Of a DNA stretch of 64,000 nucleotides, positions 22,224-32,595 are shown in pieces; the first letter of the stretch is position 1; each line of letters starts with the position of its first letter. This stretch comes from Chaetomium olivaceum (lineage: Eukaryota; Ascomycota; Sordariomycetes; Sordariales; Chaetomiaceae): positions 1 through 64,000 of the forward strand of contig JAYWVB010000037.1 in assembly GCA_039881045.1 (NCBI GenBank). Reading direction: 5' to 3'. Under the pieces are notes generated by a model. The model worked only from the letters and a program-made list of their open reading frames with translations, was not told the origin of the DNA and searched no databases. Both the position numbers and the translations under genes were made by a program.

Positions 22224-25200
22224 TCAGGAGTCGTCAGGGAACATGGGCTCGAACTCCGGCAGCGGGGCCAGTTGTGGTGGTTGTTGTGGCTGCGGACCTC
22301 CCGAGTCTCCCTGGCCGTTTTCTCCTTGGCCTTGAATTGGCAGTTGGTGGAAAGCATGGAGGGACACATGGTATAGAGCCTGATCGAAATGATACAATTG
22401 AGATGGGTTTGGGGCCTGAACAACTATGGGAGCAGGAAGAAGTTCAGTCTCCTGAGTGGGTGGAATCTGGGAGAGTTGGACGGATGGGTTCTGGTACCCC
22501 TGAGCTGCGGATGGGTGGGGGGTTGCGGGGTAGAGAGTTTTGAGGGCCTGGAATTTCGCTTTATATGCCCTCCACTTCTCCAGGACCTGCTGCAGTGACG
22601 ATTTTCCTTCGACCGTCGTTCCCGCCAAGGGCGTGGGTTGATGTGGCAGATGCGGGCTACCAGCCAGGCTTCCGTGGGCGTGGATGGGCAAAGGAGCGTT
22701 CCTCACGTAGCTCCACGGCCGATATTTTTGCAAGACCTCCTGGCGGGCAGCGATTCGAGCCCCAACCTAAGGGTCCTGCTTCCAAATTGAACCCATGTTG
22801 GTCCAGCAGCTCCTCAAGCTTCTTGGCCGTGGGGGCCAATTCCTTAGACAGCCGCTCCCACTTGTGCACCGTTTCAACGATTGAGCTAGCTTTAACTCTG
22901 AAGTGTTCGCGGACAATTACGCCAAAGACAGGGTCGTCGCCTCCGGGAGAGGGTTGGGGGGCTTGTCCGGAGCCCGAGGCTGCTGGATGCTGAGCGCCCC
23001 CAAACAGGGACTCATGGTGTTCCGTTAGCATAGTGGTTGCCGAGTGTGTGGATGCGGCAAATAACAGCGGCTGGTTTGGCAGGGATTGGCTTGGTGTTAT
23101 GCTCGTGGGATGGCCATGGTAAAGTCCCAAAGATGCCAAGTTCCCTGGTGTTGCCATAGAAGGACTGTAGGGTGGCGCTGTATAACCGGCGGAGTAACCG
23201 AGCCCACCTATAAACCCAGGATAACCTGGAGTTTGTGGGTTGGCCCAAGGTTGATGTGCTGGGGTGGTCACCGTCGGCTGCGTCGGGGCGAGCGTCTTTT
23301 GGTTCGAGAGTTCTACCGGCGATGCGTGCGTTGTTCCGGTTGGTTTGTCCGGGGCAACCAGCCGGTCGGCTAGCCAGGGAATCATGGCGTGCCGGACTGT
23401 CAATGCCTCAATAGTCCTGTTGTACTTCTGGGCCGCAACAGGGCTCTTTCGCAACTCATAACCCGGCTCATTGTAGTAGGGTTGGTCATTGAAGATCATG
23501 GCTTGTATTGAAACCAGGAGCTGTAGCAGAGTTGAATGCTCCGGGTCCCAGGGCTGGCCTTGCCAGGTTCCGAGCAACGAAAAGCAAACTAGCTCAGGCA
23601 TCAGCGCAGTCCTCCAAGGTGGATGGGTAGTTTTTCATCCGGGCTATAACTTACTCTTCCCATTCGTGTACAAGTTGGGGTTGAAACGGGCCATGCCGCC
23701 CCCCGTTGTACGGAAAAACATATCGGGTGGGCGTTGCGGAAACTCGGGGCCGCAGAACAGGTCAAACTCAAACAAGCCGTGCTCGTAAGGCGTGTCTGGT
23801 GGGCCAATGATCAAGACCTTCATCACGTCCATGCGGCTTTCACCGTGCCGAACGTAGATACCATCGGGTAAGTCGGTACTCAAAGACGACACCTGCGCCA
23901 GGAGCCTTCGCATCCGACCTGCCGCTGGTTTTGATATCCCTGCCTGCCTTGCTGCGGTCGCGAACTGGAAGCTCTTTAGTATTATGTCGTCCGAAACCTC
24001 CTTCAGGCAGTTTGCGCGGTGCCACTCGGATGCCGCCTTCGAGGCCTCCTTAACGGCCTGACTTTCGGCTTGTTTGGCGGCATTGCGTGCATTGCGCGTG
24101 GTGACATTCGGGCGGCGAGATGGTGGCGAGGAAGGTTCCGGGGGGTGCCAATCGTTAGTTGGGCACGGAGGTCGCTAAGGCTGTCGGCAATGCTGCAGAT
24201 CCTCTTGAGAGCTACAAGCGACTCTCCTTTCTCATATTCTGCATCGAGGCTGCCGACTCGGCGAGACGCTTCCACAAACTTGCGCGCCGGGATTGCCAGG
24301 TGCTCGGCAACGGCAGCCAGAGATTCCGATGTTTCGTACTTGCTGCCCCCGGCGGTATTCTGCGACTTCTGCGTTCTTATACTTGTCTTGGATGTCTTGA
24401 GAACGATTTGAGGGACCTGTTCCGTTGTCGGATAAAGAACCCTCGGATAAAACAGGAGTGGGCAGGTACTCTCGTGGCCGGCAAGCGCCTCCAAGAAGTC
24501 GAGAACCACGGCGATGGGCCTGCAACGCTGGTTAATCTCCTCTATAGCGCCATGCCTCAGCACCTCAGAGGCACGTGCCATCATTGGGCTTCGCTGTATC
24601 ATTTCCGAGATGATAGGTTGGGGATGTCGATCGAAGGGCGTTGCTGCCTTGCTCGTAGAGGGCAGAAGCAACGAGAGGGCCTCGAAATAGAGTGTCAAGT
24701 CGCCTGTATCGTCATTGGAATTCTTCCAGGCCTGAGGCAAAGGACGGTTCATCTGGGCCCTCCATTCCAAGTCGCTGTCGCCATAACCCGTGCCTTTAGA
24801 AAGTAGCGACTGACTACCAGTAGAAGCCCAAGGGCGCGCTCCCTTGTCTGAGGACTTGGCCGATTTACTGCCCGACGGCGGCGTTGTTGGCTCAGGCCCA
24901 CAGAGAAGAGAAAATATGAGAAACAAACGGCCTTGGTCACAGCACCACGCAGTTTTGAACCCCTTTGTCGACACGACGTGCTTGAGCTTTGGCAACACCT
25001 CGGTGTGGTACCCGCCGCAGTGAATGCAAACCCGCCCCTTACACTTGGAGCAGAGAAGGCATGGGTGGAGGTATCCTGCCACGGTCAGTCTTTATCGGCC
25101 ACGCAACCAAGGCAAATGTGTGAACCCACGAGCTTGCTTCAGCATCTGTCCGGTCCGTTGGAGAAGAGCGGCACTCTCAAGCCCGATAGACGTTTTACAC

Positions 25201-25986
25201 CGAGTGCATCGGCTCTGTTGAAGCCGCTTTCGGAAATCACCAAGCGGGTCGGCATCGACTGCTGTCTTGAGATCCTGAAGAGACTGAACAAGCTGATCTT
25301 GAGCGGGGAGACTTCATCCTCGCTATACAACTGTTGTTGCAAAATCTCGGCCGTCCGCCGGTCTTGCTCAATCTGCGTCATTTTCTCTGCGTGCAATTTC
25401 ATTTGCTTGAATTTGGCGACAGCGCGTTTGCGCAAGGCCTTCCGATCAAAACTTGGGATCGGTGTGGGCGGGTGCGCTATCGGTATCAGCGAGTGGGTTG
25501 GTCCGTCGGGCAACCAGGCCGAAGCACTTGGGGATCCTGTGAGGTCTTGGTGAAAAGGGGAGATTAGTAACTCATGGGGTGCGGTGAAAAGCTGCTGGGA
25601 CGTAGGAGGTGAATGAGCGATCACCCACCGATGGGATTAGCTGCCGAGCCTTCTTGGTTTTCATTGATTCCGGCAGCGGTGTTGAGGGGGGCTGGGTGAT
25701 GTACTGGAGAAGAAAAGGCCGGGGGAGTTGAAGGCCCAACCGTCCCTTGTTGGTCTGAAGAGAGATCTGTCAGCCAGTCCAGTCGCTTCCATGTTATGCA
25801 GGTGTTTGGAGGTCTCGGCCCCATACCTCCATTTGCCGTCGTCATCATTCGTTGTTGCTTCGACCCTCGAGAGCCTTGTGACGCCTCGTCTGAGGCGTGA
25901 ACGCGTCGCTTTACCATGTTGGGCCACTGTTGCAACTTGTCGGTTGCTTTTTCGAATTTGGCTCGGAAAAGGGTCCATGAGGGCAT
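22224..25986 (-). CDS. Large UBE2O/BIRC6-like ubiquitin-conjugating enzyme with Cys-rich N-terminal part
   Basis: Exons in reading order: 25986-25629, 25536-25130, 25075-23655, 23588-22224, giving about 1180 residues. The C-terminal half carries an E2 fold: GIYVRHGESRMDVMKVLI, GPPDTPYEHGLFEFD, FPQRPPDMFFRTTGGGMARF, NPNLYTNGK and, across an intron, ICFSLLGTW with the predicted catalytic Cys (codon at 23586-23584). STLLQLLVSIQAMIF and YYNEPGYE follow. NGK-x-C-x-SLLGTW is diagnostic of the UBE2O/BIRC6 class. The N-terminal half has SRCTRCKTS, then HPCLLCSKCKGRVCIHCGGYH, a likely zinc-binding region, and coiled-coil segments. Three single-base breaks interrupt the frame: GGGG at 25305-25308 (one missing), G6 at 24140-24145 (one missing) and CCCC at 22760-22763 (one extra). 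Each lies in a homopolymer and the continuing frame is conserved, so an intact gene with sequence errors is the best reading. Start is uncertain. Confidence 0.8.
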
Positions 25987-28757
25987 TGTCGGAAAGGGTT
26001 TCGGCCTCGGACTGGGCCGGTACTGCGGCGCACCAGAGCGCTGTGCAGAGGCGGAGTGGGGACGTCAAGGTGCGCAATCAACCCAGGAGGGACCCCGGAG
26101 GGAAGGGCAACGAGGGCAAAGCGTGGTATAGCAGCTCAAGATGGTAACAGGTCGAGCCATTGACCGGCCGTTGTGGGTCTAGGTGAGTTTGATTCCCAAT
26201 TTTCCCACTGCGCAGCCTCTTGTTCTTCGGATTGCAGTTCCGTCCCAGCTCGTGGGCCAAGTTTTGGGTTCCCAGTGCCTTTTGAGGGAACCAGGACAGG
26301 AAAGCTGGCAGATGAGGCCGGCTTCACAAGTGAGGGGGTTCCTAGGTATCGAGGAGAGAGAACGGACGAAATCGTCTCGATGACCGTGTTATGACGCCAA
26401 AAACAAATGTAAGGATATGGGAGGTAGTAGGTTTGTGGATAATCACTCAAGATTTGGTGAATCCATCAGGTATGCGGTTTGCGCCAACAGATTTGCACAG
26501 TCGCCTCAGTCAAGATGTTTGTGGTCGGGCTGCGTGCAATCGCTCAGGCAGTTCTTTTCTTCAAGATTCGGGTTGCGGTCAGGACCGCTAGGTTAGGTGG
26601 TCACGATACACATACTAGCGTGACCAGCCATGAGGTCGGGTGCTCAGGTAAGCGCTCACAACTGGGGAGTTGTTTAGCAGAAACAGGAAAGCGTGACTGA
26701 CCGGTCGCAACTGTCCCAGGCGAAGGTGCGGAGCTGGGGCCTGTTTGCCTGCATGACCGTTCCTAGCCTGTCGAGGGGTTCCGTGGCGGGCAGCGTGGCT
26801 CGACATGGTGGCGGCTGCTCATTGGAAAACCCGTCTGTTCATGGCTGTGTGTGGCTGTTTGAATTCATTGGGCGATCCCGTGTTCGCTGTCAAAGCTTGT
26901 CGGTGTCAAATGGGAATGCAGGGCGATTGGGGTTTCGTACATGTACTTACTATGCATGTACTTACGCCCAATGAGTCGAGCCGGATTTGGTTCAGTTTGC
27001 TTAGTTCGGTTTCCAGCAATGAATGCCCAAGGTACCTGAGCAGCTTAGGCACGAGACCGAGAGCGGGGTTCAGTGACTGTGTGGCTGGCCATGCTCAAGC
27101 CACTTGCTTTAGTGCGCAAGTGAGACAACTGCTCGATAATACTCAACCGTCTGGAGGTATAAATCAATGCCTATGACGCTCCACGATAGCCTGCTAAACA
27201 CCTATTGCTGTAGTATGTTGTGCGAAGGATATTATGTATTATGGATGTTGACATGTTCCGAGTTACCTCTATACAAGGCTTCTCGGCATTGAAATTCTTG
27301 TTTCGTTCATGAAATCATCCCACACTGAGATTCAACGCATGTCACGGAAGGATACACCGTATGTTGTATTTTTCCAGCACTCACAGACTACCTTAGGTAA
27401 TATTTTATGTTTCATGTTGATACAGTCCAGCTTACAGTTCCATGACTTCCATCTTGTGACATCCAACCCACACACAATCCCCACTCTCCAACGCCGAGGT
27501 GGGGCAGCTCTCCTGTATGCTTTCCATCGTATCAGACTCTTTTTTCCCAACAATAAATACGTACGTACCTGGTAGGTATTGTTGCGAATTCAGCTCCAGC
27601 GATGGGGCAGTTCTTGTGCCATCCCGATTCACTCTTTCGAGGCGAGGCGGCCCAGAAGAGAACATTCCGGGCACTCGCCCTTGGTGACGGGAATGTCAAA
27701 GTGGGTACTCAGTGGGCAAGAACACCACCATCCATCATCCATCGCAGCGCTGCTTGCGGAACAACCGACCGGGAGGACTCGAGCAGCCGGTAGTCGGTTC
27801 GGATACCTCCCTGGGTAGCGCGCAAGGCCTGAATTAAAGAAAACTTCGAAATGGATAGCGTACTGTCGCTTTGAAGTGGAATTCCAAGCCGACTGATTGC
27901 CAAGACCAAGACGTCTGCCAAGAGATAACGCAGACTTGATTGACTGCTTGCGGGTCTGCAGCCCGCAGCTGAGTAAATTGTACCTGATGCCTTTCCAAGG
28001 CCTCGGGACGGGTGTGGGGTACAGCGGGGGGTCGCAACCTCGAAATACCCTTTCCTTCCATTAGAATAGGGGAAGATCAAAGGAATGTTGCTGGTACGAA
28101 ATCTACCTCGCTCTGTTCAAGGTCAAGTTCCGTGTTTGTTGCCTTATCACTTATCGTTCATGGCTGTGGGACGGGGTGATTGGCTAATGGCTCAGCACCC
28201 GAAAAACCCCCCAAACCGATTCACGTCCAGCGACCGGCCCACATGGAAGTCTCCGCAACACCATGCACCTCATATCAGTAACTGCCTTGACTTCCGCAAA
28301 TACCATTTCACAACGCGCACCCCCGTTTTCATTGCAGTAATAGAGACCACATATTCCAGAGCCCCAGAGACAATGTGGTCCGTTTACTCGTCCCACGGCA
28401 GAGCCGCTCGCCCCCACTAATCCTTCGGCCACGACAAAGCCGGAGTAGGGCTGGGCCGCTTGCCTTATCAGTGGCCCCACTCAACCTCTTGATGTTGGAC
28501 CCTGGCCAAGAAAGGATGTGCCCAGAACGGAATCAAGGGGCCGATAATAATCGATGGTCTTATCAGTTTGCAGCAAGGTTGACAGAAGGAGCTGAAGAGC
28601 TGGACGAGCTCTCAGTGTTACCCGAGCGGGTGGGAGCTTATTTGACCATGCTGCTCCCTCGCGAGCAAGGGCATGGGACTTTTGGTCTGGTCTTTCTTCA
28701 TCAGACCAAAACCCTGTGTTACGCCGCCTTTGTTTCGACGACCTCGCCGTCTTCACC
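25987..28757. other. Long divergent intergenic region, nitrogen-type promoter at its right end
   Basis: 2.8 kb with no supportable gene. Short frames on both strands lack coding pattern. The last 650 bp contain several GATA/TTATC motifs upstream of the ammonium transporter. Confidence 0.55.
28143..28564 (+). promoter_or_regulatory. Cluster of GATA-factor motifs upstream of the ammonium transporter
   Basis: CTTATC/TTATC at 28143-28148, 28151-28155, 28464-28469 and 28559-28564, and GATAA at 28543-28547. The first two are 7 bp apart, the paired arrangement preferred by AreA/NIT2. Known biology: fungal ammonium permeases are nitrogen-repressed through these factors. Binding here is inferred. Confidence 0.5.
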
Positions 28758-30376
28758 ATGTCGACCGGTCCCTTAACCACGTACGCCGGGGTCACAGGCG
28801 TTGCCGACCCTGGCGGCGACTCCATGGCCGAGGACCTTAACTTGTATTACTCGGTAAGGCCAAAGCCTTGGAGAAAGCAGGCCGTAGCCCCCGTCACTGA
28901 CATCGCTCGTAGGCCGGTGACTTCGCGTGGATCATGACATCCTCGGCCCTAGTGCTGCTCATGGTCCCCGGTGTCGGTTTCTTCTACAGCGGCCTGGCGC
29001 GCCGGAAGTCAGCCCTCGCTCTGATCTGGCTATCCCTGATATCCATAGCCATCGCCGGTTTCCAGTGGTTCTTCTGGGGGTACTCGCTCACCTTCTCGCA
29101 CACGGGTAGCGCGTTCATCGGCGACCTCAGCAACTTCGGGTTGATGAAGGTGCTCGCCCAACCCAGTGTCGGCAGCACCAAGCTCCCAGACATACTGTTT
29201 TGCTTGTACCAGGGCATGTTTGCCGCCATCACGTTCGTGGCCCCTTAACCGATAAGGCCCTTGCACCCATAGGGAACAAGGCGTCAAACTAACTGTGCCT
29301 ATCCAGCCCCGCCCTCGCCATCGGCGCCGCCGCCGACCGCGGCCGCATGCTGCCCTGCGTCGTCTTCATCTTCATCTGGGCGACGATCGTCTACGACCCG
29401 ATCGCGTACTGGACCTGGAACGCCAACGGCTGGTCCTTCAAGATGGGCGGGCTCGACTTCGCGGGTGGCACGCCCGTGCACATCAGCTCGGGCGCCGCCG
29501 CGCTGGCCTACTCGCTCATGCTCGGCAAGCGCACCGGCTACACGCGCGTGCACGGCCTGCCCTACCGCCCGCACAACGTCACCCACGTCGTCCTGGGCAC
29601 CGTCTTCCTCTGGGTCGGCTGGTTCGGCTTCAACGGCGGCAGCGCCCTGGGCGCCAACATGCGCGCCGTCATGGCCTGCGTCGTCACGCACATCGCCGCC
29701 TGCGTCGGCGGCTTCACCTGGTGCCTGCTCGACTACCGCCTCGAGAAGAAGTGGAGCACCGTCGGCTTCTGCAGCGGCGTCATCTCGGGTCTGGTCGCTA
29801 TCACCCCCGCTGCCGGCTACGTGCCGCCCTGGTCGGCCGTCGTGTTTGGTGTTGTCGGTGGTGCGGTGTGCAACTTTGCTACAAAGCTCAAGTTTGTGCT
29901 TGGTATCGATGATGCCCTCGATATCTTTGCTGAGCACGGCGTGGGCGGTATCGTCGGCAACCTGTTGACCGGTCTCTTTGCTGCGTGAGCCAAGACTATC
30001 CCTCCCACCAAGCATAACTAAGCTGACCCGTTCATACAGGGACTACATCGCGCGTCTCGACGGTGCCACCAAGATCCCCGGCGGCTGGGTCAACCAGAAC
30101 TACATCCAGCTCGGCTACCAGCTGGCCGACAGCGTCGCGGGGTTCTCATACTCGTTCGTTATGACCTGCGTAATTCTGTTTCTCATGAACCTCGTCCCCG
30201 GCCTCTCGCTGCGTGCCAGTGCCGAACAGGAGGAGATCGGCCTTGATGATAGCGAGCTCGGCGAGTTTGCCTATGACTATGTCGAGATCACTCGGCACAT
30301 TGACGGCGCTATGACGGGCATCACTGGCAGCCCTAGCCACAGCATCAAGGGGGGTATGCCGGAGAAGACAGCATGA
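28758..30376 (+). CDS. Ammonium transporter (Mep/Amt family)
   Basis: Exons: 28758-28853, 28913-29232, 29307-29984, 30040-30376, giving 476 residues, the usual size. Transports ammonium across the plasma membrane. Motifs: GDFAWIMTSSALVLLMVPGVGFFYSGLARRKSAL at the first helices, FQWFFWGYSL, then MFAAIT-PALAIGAAADRGR across the second intron. DPIAYWTWNANGW, GGTPVHISSGAAALAY, LGTVFLWVGWFGFNGGS, AVMACVVTHIAA and AEHGVGGIVGNLLTG follow, the last two carrying the twin conduction histidines of the family. An acidic cytosolic tail ends the protein. The second intron donor is taken at 29233 (GTTCGT), because that restores the conserved AAITPALA; the frame otherwise runs into a stop. Confidence 0.95.
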
Positions 30377-30716
30377 GAGCTTGATGGTTATGAGAAGTTT
30401 GGCTGTGAGGTGATGTTTGTTGTCGGGTGTTTTACCTTTCTACATGATACCTTTCTGTTATTTTACCTACGACGTTAATAATGGGCCGCTGGTCTTGCAT
30501 GACATAACAAATTCCGAAAGGATTACATCACATCACGTCCTGGAATCGGTTGAGTATCAGGGACATTAGATTGAGGTAGTGATTTGTAGGAGGAAGGGAA
30601 AGAGTCATGACGTAAGTGAAATATGGGCCTTGTGTTAAAACCCTGATGTAAACAGCCGCCTGGATAACAAAATACTGGGTCCTCTCCATCCGGATGAGAT
30701 CAACGGCAAAAGGATA
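30377..30716. other. Intergenic region between transporter and tRNA
   Basis: Transporter 3' flank; nothing else seen. Confidence 0.5.
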
Positions 30717-30819
30717 TGGGAACTGTGAGGCTCGAACTCACGACCTCAGGATATTTCGATTTGACACCGAATCACACAAACGTATGAGACCTGCGCTCTT
30801 CCAACTGAGCCAAGCTCCC
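30717..30819 (-). tRNA. tRNA-Met (CAT), elongator type, with intron
   Basis: Reading the minus strand from 30819, GGGAGCT pairs with AGTTCCC as a seven-base acceptor stem (one G-U). GCTC/GAGC forms the D stem with AGTTGGAA in the loop. The anticodon arm has loop CTCATAA, and GTGAG/CTCAC with TTCGAGC is the T arm. The anticodon is CAT. A 30-nt intron follows the base after the anticodon, the standard eukaryotic site, leaving a 73-nt mature tRNA. The T-T apposition at the base of the anticodon stem is also present in yeast elongator tRNA-Met, and the acceptor stem is not the initiator A1-U72 type. Confidence 0.92.
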
Positions 30820-31144
30820 TGCAGTGGTATGCGATAGCGGTGACGCGCGCACCACACCTTTATTAGGGCGCTGCCAATCCCGCCAAGCACCATGACGTCC
30901 ACGACGACATCGTCAACCAACCCTCAGCCGGACAGAGACGTCATATTGGGACCTAAAACAGGAGAAAACAGTATTTATTCATTGTTAAGTTGCTATTTTC
31001 AAATTAGCATTGTGTTTCTTTACTCTCACACATTGCAACCACCATTCTGCAAACAGTATAATTTTGACCTCTACTCATCTATTAACTACCTAGTCTTTTT
31101 ACCTCAACCGCACCTAAGCACTGTTCGTTTTGAATACCAGCACT

Positions 31145-31448
31145 ATGGACTCTGCGGGTGCAAAGTCAGCCATGTCGGATGACATCCAAGAGATTACCCA
31201 GGGGAAGGAGGACATGACCAACAAGATCCGGGGCCACAAAGCCAACTTATCCAACCCGAGTAAGATTGCTATTCTTTTGTTGGAGGACTAGACACTGATT
31301 GCATGCAGACACCAGCGAAGAATCTAAGCAGAACAGCAAGGAGGCCTTGAAGGAACTTGGAGGTGATAGCACCCTCGAGGATCGCCGTAACAACCCCGTC
31401 AGCAAGGAAGCCGCCGAGAAACTCTACGGTAGCCGCGATGCCGCGTGA
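31145..31448 (+). CDS. Conidiation-specific protein 6 (Con-6) family, small
   Basis: Exons: 31145-31259 and 31309-31448, 84 residues. The intron splits the codon for Asn in GHKANLSNP-NTSEESKQNSKEAL, which is the con-6 repeat (a G-x-K-A-x-(I/L)-x-N-P-N-x-S-E-E pattern). The rest is small, charged and predicted disordered. Con-6 proteins accumulate in conidia and stress; their mechanism is not known. An in-frame ATG nine codons in is an alternative start. Confidence 0.75.
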
Positions 31449-32595
31449 TGCTGCGGGTTGAGAGTCGGGCAAGGAGCCAGGCCATGGACGGACGCCTGTT
31501 TAGTGTGATTTCGCAGTTAGATAGAAGCTATCAATTACAAGCGTATTGAATCCGACAGCCCGCTTGTATTATTCAACAAGCCTATGCTTTTACCCTCAGA
31601 AATATCCATGTGTGTGCGTGACCCTAGGCTTCTGAGCTAGGGTGAGCTATGGGTGGGCTACGGGTGAGCCTCGCCCACTTCCACAGCCGTGTGGCCCAAT
31701 CTTGGACCTATCGACTAAAGTTGCTTGATCCAACTTGGAGAAGGCCATCTTTTTGTTCCCCTACAAAAAATGGAGCCGGACGTTTTTGTGCGACAGGGTA
31801 ACTTAGTTTGGATTACCAGCAAGGGCAAATATGCCCCCTTGGCCATGAGGCGAAGCCCGGCTCATGAGCTCGGGAAAATATCAGCTACTTTGAGCCACTA
31901 CACGTCAAGTCGGCTGCACCTTACACTCGCCAAGACATCTCGACGAATACTGGCGCCGTCCCCGAAACCTAGACGACTCGATATACTTCCCCTAGCTGCG
32001 AGTTTCGAATCGTCTCAGCCGCTCCCGCTGAGCATTGGGACCACCGACTCCGTACGTTTCTATCCAGCTCCGGTTCTTCGACGATGCAGAGTCCTTGCCG
32101 TGCACTGCCAGATTTGCTCGACTCTTGTTTCCGGTATCGATATCGTCATTTGCATAGAGCTAGACAGGGTCGAGGGTTAGTAGGTATTCTGACTATCGAA
32201 TCGTTTAGTATGTACAACAGTGCGGCCCGGGCCCCGGGCAATCAGTCGGGTACGAGCCAATATCATGTGTCTCTTAGCATAACGCTCACGCGCACCGTCT
32301 TACATCCTCACAAGCACGATGAGTTTTGCAAGGCAAACTGGTGGACGCAATTGGGAGGGGGGTTGCAAAACACGGTGCCTGGTTCGTTTCGTGAAAAGCA
32401 TTCATGCCTTACCGCCTTGCCCGTTGGAGATGATTTGGCGAGCAGCCTGGGACGCCAAGCGAAGCATGTGAGGGGCAGGCAGATGCCGCAGCAAGGGCTC
32501 GAGCTACATCACCCAAGGTAATTAATTGGGTGGCTACTTCGCACACCCATCGCCATCCCCGCGATCTCGTCCACCGGTAGAGCACGCCACCCGCC
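31449..32595. other. Intergenic region upstream of the HET gene
   Basis: No supportable gene. A small degenerate repeat of GGGTGAGC/GGGTGGGC units occurs near 31640-31672. Confidence 0.5.

Noticed and set aside
24019..25553. Open frames antisense to the E2 gene
   Set aside because: They oppose conserved E2 exons and have no motifs of their own.
29233..29306. Donor after FVAP in the ammonium transporter
   Set aside because: There is no GT there and the frame fails; the donor GTTCGT at 29233 restores the conserved AAITPALA.
29295..30015. Long open frames overlapping the ammonium transporter in other frames and strands
   Set aside because: They are Arg/Pro/Ala- or Asp/Gly-rich shadows of the transporter, which has clear family motifs throughout.
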